From contig NZ_CP132942.1 of NCBI RefSeq assembly GCF_040359615.1, positions 4,030,001-4,094,000 of the forward strand: 64,000 nucleotides of DNA. The letters are read 5' to 3'. Under the pieces are notes generated by a model. The model was not told where the DNA came from, made no database searches, and worked only from the letters and a program-made list of their open reading frames with translations. The position numbers and the translations under genes are program-made. The DNA comes from Tunturibacter psychrotolerans. Lineage in GTDB: Bacteria > Acidobacteriota > Terriglobia > Terriglobales > Acidobacteriaceae. This document shows, piece by piece, positions 54,881 to 63,140 of the stretch (the first letter of the stretch is position 1; every line of letters begins with the position of its first letter).

Positions 54881-55914
54881 GCGATCTCACCCCGACCCCC
54901 GCCGTCTCAACCCACGAAAACCATCCGTCCCAACCCTGCGACGCGGACAACCTGCGGAACACAACCTCGTTCTTCCTCCCACCCGCATCGCCCGACACTC
55001 GAAGCCAGTCCGATGCTCCCGTCGTCCGCCCCTTACTCCCCGAAGGCGAGGCCATCCTCCAGCCTCCCATGGACAACACCCCCAACGACGCGCCCGTAGA
55101 TGCCCCTCACCGTATCCCCAACCTCGGCCACGCACTCCTCTTCCTCGCTATCACGGGCCTCTTCCTCTTTCTCACCCAACTTCTCATCCTCGGCTTCGCC
55201 CACCCCTCCGCAATCGGCAACAAGGCATCGGCGATCTCTTCCATCCCGCCCAAACTCCTCATCGGCACCGAGGCCCTCACTTACATCCTCACCCTCGCCA
55301 TCTCCTGGTTCATCTTCCCGCTCCTCTGGAAACGCCCCTTCACCACCGGCATCGACGCCAACCCCGACGCCGCCCGTCGCAACGCCCTTCGCCTCATCCC
55401 TCTCGGCCTAACCCTCTCCTTCGCGGTCCAGGCGATCTCCTCCGTCATCGCCATCCCCAAAGACATCCCCATGGACGACTTCTTCCGCACTCCGTCCGAT
55501 GTCTGGCTCGTAACCCTCTTCGGAGTCCTCATCGCACCGCTCTTTGAAGAGATCCTCTTCCGCGGCTTCCTCCTCCCCGCGGTCGCCATCGCCTACGACT
55601 GGCTCTCACTCCCCCGCACCCCCGCCGCCCGCGACTTCTGGAACTCCAACAACAAAATCTCCACACCCGCCTTCGTCTTCTCCGCCGTCTTCACCAGCAT
55701 CCTCTTCGCCTTGCTCCACGGGCAGCAGACTGCCTTCACCTGGCCCGTCATCCTGTTGCTCTTCTGCGTCTCGCTCATCCTGAGCGCAGTCCGCATCCGT
55801 CTCCGCTCTGTGCTCGCCTCAACCCTCATCCACGCGAGCTACAACTTCACCATCTTCCTCACCGCCTTCATCGCCACCGGCGGCTACCGCCACCTCGACC
55901 GCATGAACCGCTAG
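54877..55914 (+). CDS. CPBP-family intramembrane metalloprotease (CAAX-like)
   Basis: 345 residues with about seven membrane helices after an acidic Pro-rich N-terminus. The EExxxR motif is [11 protein letters not shown], with histidine ligands in LLHGQQTA and HASYNFT, the Abi/CPBP set. Members include prenyl-protein proteases and MroQ-type proteins; the substrate is unknown. Its ATG overlaps the uvrA stop by 4 bp (ATGA), so translation is coupled to that of uvrA. Confidence 0.9.
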   Translation: MSDLTPTPAVSTHENHPSQPCDADNLRNTTSFFLPPASPDTRSQSDAPVVRPLLPEGEAILQPPMDNTPNDAPVDAPHRIPNLGHALLFLAITGLFLFLTQLLILGFAHPSAIGNKASAISSIPPKLLIGTEALTYILTLAISWFIFPLLWKRPFTTGIDANPDAARRNALRLIPLGLTLSFAVQAISSVIAIPKDIPMDDFFRTPSDVWLVTLFGVLIAPLFEEILFRGFLLPAVAIAYDWLSLPRTPAARDFWNSNNKISTPAFVFSAVFTSILFALLHGQQTAFTWPVILLLFCVSLILSAVRIRLRSVLASTLIHASYNFTIFLTAFIATGGYRHLDRMNR

Positions 55915-55933
55915 TAAAGAGTTCTCGGCTCAC

Positions 55934-56548
55934 TCAGTCGCTGATCCCGACTACCTGCCTCACGTAGTGTGGCGCAACTGCCTCCTTCAGCATGAAGTTC
56001 GCCACGTCGGCTCTCGAGATTACCGTGCCGCCCTTCGGCAGATGCCCTGCCACCTCCCGTATGCGACCCTTTGCGGCCTGATCCACCAGCCGCGGAGGCC
56101 GCACCATCGTCCACTCCAAATCCGGCTGCATCATCTCAGCCTCCGACCTCACATGGTCCTTCACCACATTGCGAAACAGCGTACCGCCAAACAATGCGAT
56201 CAGCGCCCCTCCGTCCTGAAACAAAAACGCCGACGTGACGTGAATCAAACGCCTCACTCCAGTCACGCGCATCGCCTGCACTACGGCATGGCCAAAGTCA
56301 CGCCGCAACGTCGTCGTCCGCAACGTCGAGGGACCAAACCCGGAGATCACCGCATCGCTGTCGCGCACAGCCGCAGCCATCTGCTGCACATCAAAGAGAT
56401 CCCCGCCAACCAAACGCAGCCGTGGGCTCTTCTGGCTTACCTTCTCCGGCGAGCGCACAAACGCCGTCACCTCATGTCCCTCTTCCAGCGCACCAGAAAC
56501 AAGTAACCGCCCGATCCCGCCCGTCGCTCCAAGAATCATCAATCGCAT
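55934..56548 (-). CDS. NAD(P)H-binding protein, SDR-like (NmrA/epimerase)
   Basis: 204 residues. MRLMILGATGGIGRLLVSGAL is a typical cofactor loop of NAD(P)-binding atypical SDRs, with VIHVTS-like VRRLIHVTSAFLF and a shortened C-terminal. Such proteins bind flavin or NADPH and often act in stress or quinone protection. Convergent with the CPBP gene. Confidence 0.85.
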   Translation of the reverse strand: MRLMILGATGGIGRLLVSGALEEGHEVTAFVRSPEKVSQKSPRLRLVGGDLFDVQQMAAAVRDSDAVISGFGPSTLRTTTLRRDFGHAVVQAMRVTGVRRLIHVTSAFLFQDGGALIALFGGTLFRNVVKDHVRSEAEMMQPDLEWTMVRPPRLVDQAAKGRIREVAGHLPKGGTVISRADVANFMLKEAVAPHYVRQVVGISD

Positions 56549-56598
56549 CGCAAATCTCCTCTCGTCATCACTTGTTGGGCCGCTCAGCGCAGCCTGGT

Positions 56599-57165
56599 TT
56601 AGCGTCCCGTAGCCTGCGCCGGAAGACCGGGAATCTGCACCCCAATCTGACGCAGCACACCAAGCTGATCTACCTGAATCCAGACCTCGGCAATCTTCGC
56701 GCCTTCAAACCGATAGAACACCACGCCGTGATTGGTCAGCTGTCTTCCCGTCGGAGCCACACCAAGAATAGGCACCGTATTCGTCGCGACCATCGTCCAT
56801 CGCGCCGCGCCCTTGTCCCCATTGGTCAAAACATCATCCACAGTGAAGTGACGGTCAGGATACATCGCACGAACCTGCTGCACACCTTGCTCAAACACAG
56901 CCAGCCCCCTCTGTTCATTCGACCCCGTATGGTTCACGACATTCGCCGCCACCAGCTCGGGCAACAAATCCGTCCGCCCCTGATTCAGGCACTCCTCATA
57001 AAAACGATGGATCGTAACAGCATGAACATCGACGTTCGACATCTGTCCTCCTCCTTGCATGGAACGAGCCGCAGCCTGCTGCGCCGCGCAGTTGAGAGCC
57101 ATCGCGCCGATCGCCACCGAAAACGCAATCGGAAGGAACTTCAAACGAAACGCATCGATTTTCAT
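56599..57165 (-). CDS. Exported SnoaL-like ester cyclase protein
   Basis: 188 residues. Signal peptide (IAFSVAIGAMALNCAA) followed by a SnoaL/polyketide-cyclase fold: IHRFYEECLNQGRTDLLPELVAANVVNHTG, VQQVRAMYPDRHFTVDDVLTNGDKGAARWTMVAT, HGVVFYRFEGAKIAEVWIQVDQLG. Members of this family are found in many two-gene clusters with TetR regulators, as here. Substrate unknown. Confidence 0.83.
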   Translation of the reverse strand: MKIDAFRLKFLPIAFSVAIGAMALNCAAQQAAARSMQGGGQMSNVDVHAVTIHRFYEECLNQGRTDLLPELVAANVVNHTGSNEQRGLAVFEQGVQQVRAMYPDRHFTVDDVLTNGDKGAARWTMVATNTVPILGVAPTGRQLTNHGVVFYRFEGAKIAEVWIQVDQLGVLRQIGVQIPGLPAQATGR

Positions 57166-57177
57166 AACAGCACCTCA

Positions 57178-57205
57178 TATTCGATATACATGCATATATC
57201 GAATA
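57178..57205. promoter_or_regulatory. Palindromic operator between SnoaL-like and TetR genes
   Basis: TATTCGATATA and TATATCGAATA are perfect inverted arms, 11 bp each, separated by CATGCA. It lies in the 58-bp space between the divergent starts, an ideal TetR operator position, and probably controls both genes. Confidence 0.75.
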
Positions 57206-57223
57206 ATTGACTATACTGCGAAT

Positions 57224-57889
57224 GTGAAGAAAAAGTCCACCCCCCGCTCAACCGCAAAAAAGAAGCCCCGGCAGAAGCGCACCTACGAGTCCCCCGCCCG
57301 CCAGCGTCAGGCCGACGAAACCCGCAGCCGCATCGCCACCGCCGCACGCCTGCTCCTCACGCGCAACGGCTACGCCGGCATGACCATCCCCGCCGTAGCA
57401 GCAGCCGCCGGCGTAGCCGTCCCCACCGTCTACGCCATCTTCGGCTCGAAAAAAGGAATCGTCTCTGAGTTGCTCGATCAGGCCCGCTTCGGCGACGACT
57501 ACCACGCTCTCGTCAACGAGGTTCAGCAGGTCACCGCACCCCTCGAACGCCTCACCTTCGTCTCCCGCATCGCCCGACGCATCTACGAGTCCGAAGTTCC
57601 CATCGAAGACCTCCTCCGCGGAGCAGGCATGCTCGCGCCAGAGCTGGCGTCCGTCGAAGAAGAGCGCGACTGCCAGCGCTACGACCGCCAGCTCCTCGTC
57701 ATCGACTCACTCCACAAAGCAAGACTCTTTCGCCCCGGCCTTACCCGCGACACCGCGCGCGACATCCTCTGGTGCCTCACCAGCCGCGACCTCTACCGCA
57801 TGCTCATTCGAGACAGAAACTGGACGCCCCAGCAATACGAAACCTGGCTCAACGAGGCCCTCCGCCGCGAACTGGTGAAAACCACGTAG
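57224..57889 (+). CDS. TetR-family transcriptional regulator
   Basis: 221 residues from a GTG at 57224, in frame after a Lys-rich start (KKKSTPRSTAKKKPRQ). The TetR HTH is ADETRSRIATAARLLLTRNGYAGMTIPAVAAAAGVAVPTVYAIFGSKKGIVSELL. The ligand-binding domain follows. It is divergent from the SnoaL-like gene and has a palindrome at its operator. A GTG start with no strong SD suggests a leaderless or poorly translated mRNA. Confidence 0.9.
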   Translation: MKKKSTPRSTAKKKPRQKRTYESPARQRQADETRSRIATAARLLLTRNGYAGMTIPAVAAAAGVAVPTVYAIFGSKKGIVSELLDQARFGDDYHALVNEVQQVTAPLERLTFVSRIARRIYESEVPIEDLLRGAGMLAPELASVEEERDCQRYDRQLLVIDSLHKARLFRPGLTRDTARDILWCLTSRDLYRMLIRDRNWTPQQYETWLNEALRRELVKTT

Positions 57890-58017
57890 CTTCGCCGCCC
57901 CGTTCCTAGTCAATTTTCATGTCAAGCCCCTAAACCGCTCAACTAGTTGCAAACAGACAACTTCCACGTGGCGCATTAGTTTCAACCAACCCGCTATATT
58001 GATTCAGATAAAAAAAC

Positions 58018-58042
58018 AGCCCCGGAAAGAACCGGGGCTTTT
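58018..58042 (+). terminator. Terminator after the TetR gene
   Basis: AGCCCCGG and CCGGGGCT pair around AAAGAA and are followed by TTT, about 130 bp past the tetR stop. The rest of the gap 57890-58227 holds a GC-rich inverted repeat (58166-58189, CCCGGGGGG and CTCCCGGGG) 39 bp before pyrE, possibly structured leader RNA; nothing else is seen. Confidence 0.7.
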
Positions 58043-58227
58043 CCCCCCTAAACCGCCCTAACTCCAATCAGGAGAAGAATTTAGCTGTGACCCCTTTAGA
58101 TAGACTATTTTAGAAGCAGGAACAAGTCGCATATCGCTGCAAATAATGGACTTATCCACGGGTAACCCGGGGGGGCCACCCTCCCGGGGCTTGCCTTATC
58201 ACAACCTGCTCTACAATCGACCCTGAT

Positions 58228-58902
58228 ATGCCAACCGACAGCCGCACCACCCTCCTCAATCTCATCGCCACCCACTCCTTCAAGCTAGGTGACTTCACCC
58301 TCGCCAGCGGCCAGAAGTCGGACTACTACATCGACTGCCGCATCACCACCCTCCACGCCGAAGGCGGCCGCCTCTCCGGCCTCGTCCTACACGACCTCAT
58401 CCGCGATATTCTCCCCAACCCGGAAAAGATCGAAGCCGTAGGCGGCCTCACCATGGGCGCCGACCCCCTCGTCTCCAACACTGCCAGCGCCAGCGCCTGG
58501 GCGCTCGCCGACTACAACGAGATCGCCCAACTCTCCGAAGCCCTCGAACTCGATCCCGACGAACGCAGTGACGAAGGCCCCGCACCCACTCTCATCCATG
58601 GCTTCCTCGTCCGCAAGGCAGAAAAAACTCACGGCACAGGCCGCCGCATCGAAGGCTTCCTCAAGCCCGGAGCCCACGTCATCATCGTCGACGACGTCTG
58701 CACCACCGGCGGCTCCACCATCACCGCCATCGAGGCCACGCGTGAAGCCGGCATGCACGTCGCTGGCGTTCTCTGCCTGGTAGACCGCGAACAGGGCGGT
58801 CGCGCCAACATCGAAGCCGCAATCCCGGGCGTCCCCTTCCACTCCGTCTTCACCGCCGCCGACGTCCGCGCCGCCCATATCGCCCAACAAAAATCGAAAT
58901 GA
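58228..58902 (+). CDS. pyrE: Orotate phosphoribosyltransferase
   Basis: 224 residues. The PRPP loop is VIIVDDVCTTGGSTITAI (about 153-170), the hallmark of type I phosphoribosyltransferases, and FTLASGQKSDYYIDCR near the start is typical of OPRTs. It makes OMP in pyrimidine synthesis. A region at about 86-125 (NTASASAWALADYNEIAQ, ALELDPDERSDEG) is longer than in common PyrE. The doxX gene overlaps its stop by 4 bp. Confidence 0.9.
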   Translation: MPTDSRTTLLNLIATHSFKLGDFTLASGQKSDYYIDCRITTLHAEGGRLSGLVLHDLIRDILPNPEKIEAVGGLTMGADPLVSNTASASAWALADYNEIAQLSEALELDPDERSDEGPAPTLIHGFLVRKAEKTHGTGRRIEGFLKPGAHVIIVDDVCTTGGSTITAIEATREAGMHVAGVLCLVDREQGGRANIEAAIPGVPFHSVFTAADVRAAHIAQQKSK

Positions 58903-59366
58903 GCGCGGTCGAACAACAATCCAAAGCGCTTGCCTTCCTGCGCATCTCCATCGGCATCATCTTCCTTATCTTCGCCGAGTACAAACTCACCAGCACAAGG
59001 TTCATCCGAACCGGAATGGCCCAGTACATCAATCAGTTCCTCAACGAAGGCTCCTACCCCTTTATTCGTCCATTTCTCAGAAACATCATCCTCCCCCACA
59101 CCATCTTCTTCGGCGCAATCGTCAGCATCTCCGAACTCCTTATCGCTCTCAGCCTTATCACTGGAGTCCTCGTCCCTTGGGCCAGTCTCGGTGGTCTGAC
59201 CATGATGCTGGTGTTACTCTTCTCTTCGAACTATCCCGGCCCTCAGGCGCCTTTCTGGGAGTACTTCGGTGCCTCCCTGGAGCACTCCATTCTCGCCCTC
59301 TGTTTCATCGCTCTGCTGATCGCTCCCTCCAATCATCGTTGGGCTCTCCTCCGCTCCAAACAATAG
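58899..59366 (+). CDS. DoxX-family membrane protein
   Basis: 155 residues with about four membrane helices (LAFLRISIGIIFLIFAEYKL, ILPHTIFFGAIVSISELLI, LVPWASLGGLTMMLVLLF, LEHSILALCFIALLIAP). DoxX-like proteins are quinone- or thiosulfate-related in some species, but most are unassigned. ATGA overlap with pyrE shows translational coupling. Confidence 0.83.
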   Translation: MSAVEQQSKALAFLRISIGIIFLIFAEYKLTSTRFIRTGMAQYINQFLNEGSYPFIRPFLRNIILPHTIFFGAIVSISELLIALSLITGVLVPWASLGGLTMMLVLLFSSNYPGPQAPFWEYFGASLEHSILALCFIALLIAPSNHRWALLRSKQ

Positions 59367-59552
59367 ACCCCATCCCAAGCCTCTTCTGACTAACCCCGCA
59401 CACTAGCCGTTCCACGTTGAAACGGCGGGATTTCACCTGTCGCCCGGTTTATTTTCTTGACTGTCGCGTGTCGCCACTGTTAGGGTTCGTTCGCTCTTCA
59501 AACAATAACCATTTCGGGCCTGAAAAGTTGTAGTACATTCCGGAGGTTTCAC

Positions 59553-62500
59553 GTGATCACGCTCAAGAAACTAAGACTCATCATTCCCCTCTTCATCCTC
59601 GCTCTATCGCCATCGCTTTTCGGTCAGGCAGTCAACGCAACCCTTCTTGGCACCATCACCGACCCAAGCGGCGCGACCGTTCCTGGTGTAAAGGTCACCG
59701 TAGTGGAAGTTGCGACAGGGTCTGCTCACCAGACTGTCACCAACGAAAGCGGTAACTACACGATCCCAGACCTTCCCCCAGGCACTTATTCGGTTGTTGC
59801 CGAGTCGCCTGGATTCAAGAAGGACACCCATCAGAATGTCGATCTCCTCACCAACTCCTCGACCCGTATCGACATCGCAATGGTCACCGGTAGCGTCTCT
59901 GAGACTGTCTTAGTGACGACCGCTCCCGCTCTCCTCCAAACCGACCGCGCCGACATCAGCGTAAAAATTGAAGCGAGACAGGTTGCCGACCTGCCCCTCG
60001 GCACCAACCGCAACTTCCAGACGCTCCTCAACCTGGTTCCCGGTATGGCCCCCGCAACGTTCCAGCACTCTCAGTTCTTCAATGCGGCAAGCACTCTGCA
60101 GACAGAAGCAAACGGTCTACCGCGCATGGGCAATCTTTACCAGATCGAAGGCATCGATGACGATGAGCGCACAGGCCTCCTGCAGATCATCATCCCCCCA
60201 GCCGAGTCAATCCAAACCGTCGACATCTCCACGAACAACTTTGAAGCAGAACTGGGCCGCGCCACTGGCGCAGTAACCAACGTCATCCTCAAATCCGGAT
60301 CGAACGCCTTCCACGGTTCGGCCTTCGAATTTATTCAAAACAACGCCGTCAACGCTCGCTCCTACTTCGGTGGCCCCCTTGGTCATCTGTCATACAACTA
60401 CTATGGCGGCAGCTTCGGCGGTCCCATCATCAAAGACAAACTCTTCTTCTTCGCCGACTATCTCGGCACCTCAGACCATGAACAAGTAAGCAATACACTT
60501 ACGATCCCAGATGCGCGCTATTTCACCCCGAACGCCCAGGGGAACATCGATCTGAGTGCGGCCCTCGGAGCTGTCGATCCGACCAGCAAGACGAAGATTG
60601 GCCAGGTTTTTGATCCCACCACGGGAGATGGCAAGACAACTCCGCGCACACCTTTTGCAAACAATCAGATACCGTTCAGCGCAGTAAATCCGGTCTCTCT
60701 TAAGATTTTGCAGATGGTCAATGCCGCTGCCGCCACCAATGGCAAACTAAATCCCAATGCACCTCTGATCAATCCAGCCAACAACTACACCACCAATCTT
60801 CCCTTTACGAAAGGCACGAACAGCTTCGACACCAAAGTCGATTGGAATATCAACGAGAAGAACCATCTCAGTGGTCGCTATAGTTGGCAGCGCGTCAACA
60901 CATTCCAGGCACCCGCATTTGGTTCATTCTTAGGTGGTCCGGCTGGCGGCGGATTTGAAGGTACGGGCGTTCAGACCGCCTACAGCACCGGTGGAAACTA
61001 CGACCACATCTTCTCTCCAACCCTCTTCACCGAAGTGCGATTTGGCGTCGCTCACCTGCGCAACAACTCGCAACCCAGCGACTACGGATCCAACGACGCA
61101 GACACCCTTGGCGTTCCAGGCGTAAACATCGGCGGACAACCCTTCACCTCCGGACAGGTCGGTCTCACCATCAACGGCGGCTTCTCGGGAACTCTCATCG
61201 GATACTCCGCTTCCGTCCCATGGATTCGCGGCGAATCGAACATCGACTTCGTCAACAACTGGACCAAGGTCGTACGCAATCACACCTTCAAATTTGGTGG
61301 AGACCTTCGGCGCGTCCGCGACGACTTGCTGCAGGATCAGACCTTCAGCCCGCGAGGCGCATTCACCTTCTCCGATGTTCAGACATCAAGCAACGTCTGT
61401 CCGACCGGGCCAACCAGTTGCGTTGCAGCAAAGACAAATATCTCCAATGACATCTCCAGTTTCCTCTTCGACCTGCCCAGTCTTGTGGGTCGTGATCTTA
61501 ACACCTTCTTCCCGGCCTATCGGCAGTGGTGGTTCTTTGCCTTCGCCAGTGATAAGTGGCAAGCAAGCTCAAAGCTAACCGTAGACCTCGGCGTCCGCTG
61601 GGAGTTCTATCCCCCTGCAACACCGAGGCACTCTGGCGGTTTCTCTAACTACGATCCCACCACCAACAACATCGTGATAGCAGGCATGGGCGGCAATCCC
61701 GACAACCTTGGCATGGAGACTCGATACAAATACTGGGCACCCCGCACAGGATTCTCCTACCGTGCTACCGATGACACCGTCATCCGCGGAGGCTATGGCA
61801 TCAGCTATATGCCCTTCCCCGACAACGTTTACGCTTACAACTACCCGATCCGCGCAAATAATAGCTACCAACCCGCTGGTTCGTCCCCTTTTACTCCTGC
61901 GGTTGGTCCCGATGGAGCCACACCAGCTACCTTCCAGGCTGGCTTCCCCGCACCAGTTAACATCCAGATTCCAGACAGCGGGATTATCCCGGCGAACACC
62001 CCCTTCCTCAAAAATCAGGCGTATTTTTACATTCCAAAAACCTTCAAGAATGCCTACGCCCAATCGTGGAACGTCGCCATACAACAGGGTTTCCGCGGAA
62101 ATCTTTCCCTCCAACTCGCATACGTTGCAAATCACGGCACCGACATCTCCGGCGCTCAGAACATCAACAATCCCACTACCTTCGGTGGTGGGTCGGCCTC
62201 TCAACCGGAGAACATCGCCTTCGGACGCACAGCGGCTACCAATCAATACTTCCTGCCGTTCTCCTCGAACTACCAATCGCTGCAGGCACAACTCACAAAG
62301 CGTTTCTCAAACAGTCTGGCATTCACCTCTGCATTCACATGGGGTAAAGCCATGGGCTACATTTCAAATAATGTCTCTCCCGCAAACAGCCCGGATGATG
62401 GCGGTCTCCTGTTCTACGCGAACCCGCACAAAAACTACGCGGTACTCGACTTCGACAGGACGCTGAACTACGAGCAGAGCTTCACCTACGAGCTGCCCTT

Positions 62501-63041
62501 CGGCCGCGGCCATAACATGTTCAACTCAGGCGTTGCCAATGTCGCGCTCGGGGGATGGAAGATCTCGGGAATCATCTCCGTTCTCACTGGTCTTCCCTTC
62601 TCCGTCCTGACCAACGGCGCAGGCCTCAACACTCCTGGTACAGCTCAAACGGCAAATCTGACGGGCACTTACCATGTCACTCACAAAGTTGGTGCGAACG
62701 CTCACTGGTTCGACCCGACAGCATTCTCTATTCCTAGCGGCGTGAATGAGGGTAATACCGGAAGAAACCAGTTCCGCGGACCAGGTTACCTCCAGGACAA
62801 CTTCTCACTATTCAAGAGCTTCAACATCTGGCGAGAAGCCACAATGGAAACGCGAATCGAAGCCTTTCAATTGAGTAACACGCCACAATTCGTTCTCGCC
62901 TCAAACTTCGGCAACACAAATAACTGCTGCACAGCCGCTAGCTTCGGACAAGTCACGAACACTCTCGGCAGCGGCCAGGGCAGCGTAAACGGAGTTGGAG
63001 GAGGCCGATCGTTGCAAGCTTCAGTGCATTTCCTCTTCTAG
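59553..63041 (+). CDS. TonB-dependent receptor, Oar-like with N-terminal carboxypeptidase-regulatory domain
   Basis: 1162 residues from a GTG at 59553 with GGAGG 7 bp upstream. Signal peptide to about residue 24, then a carboxypeptidase-regulatory-like domain (GTITDPSGATVPGVKVTVV, GSAHQTVTNESGNYTIPDLPPGTYSV), plug (about 125-235, TRIDIAMVTGSVSETVLVT, VADLPLGTNRNFQTLLNLVPG) and a large beta-barrel ending SLQASVHFLF. This is the family of big receptors abundant in Acidobacteriota, importing polysaccharide pieces or chelates. The isomerase-like gene follows. Confidence 0.93.
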   Translation: MITLKKLRLIIPLFILALSPSLFGQAVNATLLGTITDPSGATVPGVKVTVVEVATGSAHQTVTNESGNYTIPDLPPGTYSVVAESPGFKKDTHQNVDLLTNSSTRIDIAMVTGSVSETVLVTTAPALLQTDRADISVKIEARQVADLPLGTNRNFQTLLNLVPGMAPATFQHSQFFNAASTLQTEANGLPRMGNLYQIEGIDDDERTGLLQIIIPPAESIQTVDISTNNFEAELGRATGAVTNVILKSGSNAFHGSAFEFIQNNAVNARSYFGGPLGHLSYNYYGGSFGGPIIKDKLFFFADYLGTSDHEQVSNTLTIPDARYFTPNAQGNIDLSAALGAVDPTSKTKIGQVFDPTTGDGKTTPRTPFANNQIPFSAVNPVSLKILQMVNAAAATNGKLNPNAPLINPANNYTTNLPFTKGTNSFDTKVDWNINEKNHLSGRYSWQRVNTFQAPAFGSFLGGPAGGGFEGTGVQTAYSTGGNYDHIFSPTLFTEVRFGVAHLRNNSQPSDYGSNDADTLGVPGVNIGGQPFTSGQVGLTINGGFSGTLIGYSASVPWIRGESNIDFVNNWTKVVRNHTFKFGGDLRRVRDDLLQDQTFSPRGAFTFSDVQTSSNVCPTGPTSCVAAKTNISNDISSFLFDLPSLVGRDLNTFFPAYRQWWFFAFASDKWQASSKLTVDLGVRWEFYPPATPRHSGGFSNYDPTTNNIVIAGMGGNPDNLGMETRYKYWAPRTGFSYRATDDTVIRGGYGISYMPFPDNVYAYNYPIRANNSYQPAGSSPFTPAVGPDGATPATFQAGFPAPVNIQIPDSGIIPANTPFLKNQAYFYIPKTFKNAYAQSWNVAIQQGFRGNLSLQLAYVANHGTDISGAQNINNPTTFGGGSASQPENIAFGRTAATNQYFLPFSSNYQSLQAQLTKRFSNSLAFTSAFTWGKAMGYISNNVSPANSPDDGGLLFYANPHKNYAVLDFDRTLNYEQSFTYELPFGRGHNMFNSGVANVALGGWKISGIISVLTGLPFSVLTNGAGLNTPGTAQTANLTGTYHVTHKVGANAHWFDPTAFSIPSGVNEGNTGRNQFRGPGYLQDNFSLFKSFNIWREATMETRIEAFQLSNTPQFVLASNFGNTNNCCTAASFGQVTNTLGSGQGSVNGVGGGRSLQASVHFLF

Positions 63042-63063
63042 CCTTGCTAGGCGAGACTCACTT

Positions 63064-63098
63064 GCCGGTCTCTGCGTCTAACAGAGACCGGCATCAAA
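63064..63098 (+). terminator. Hairpin after the TonB-dependent receptor
   Basis: GCCGGTCTCTG and CAGAGACCGGC form a perfect 11-bp stem with a 7-nt loop, 22 bp after the stop. No T-run follows (ATCAAAAA), so it may also act as a stabiliser between the two genes. Confidence 0.65.
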
Positions 63099-63140
63099 AA
63101 TACTTCAGTTCCACTGGAGTTACTTATTCATAGGAGCATC

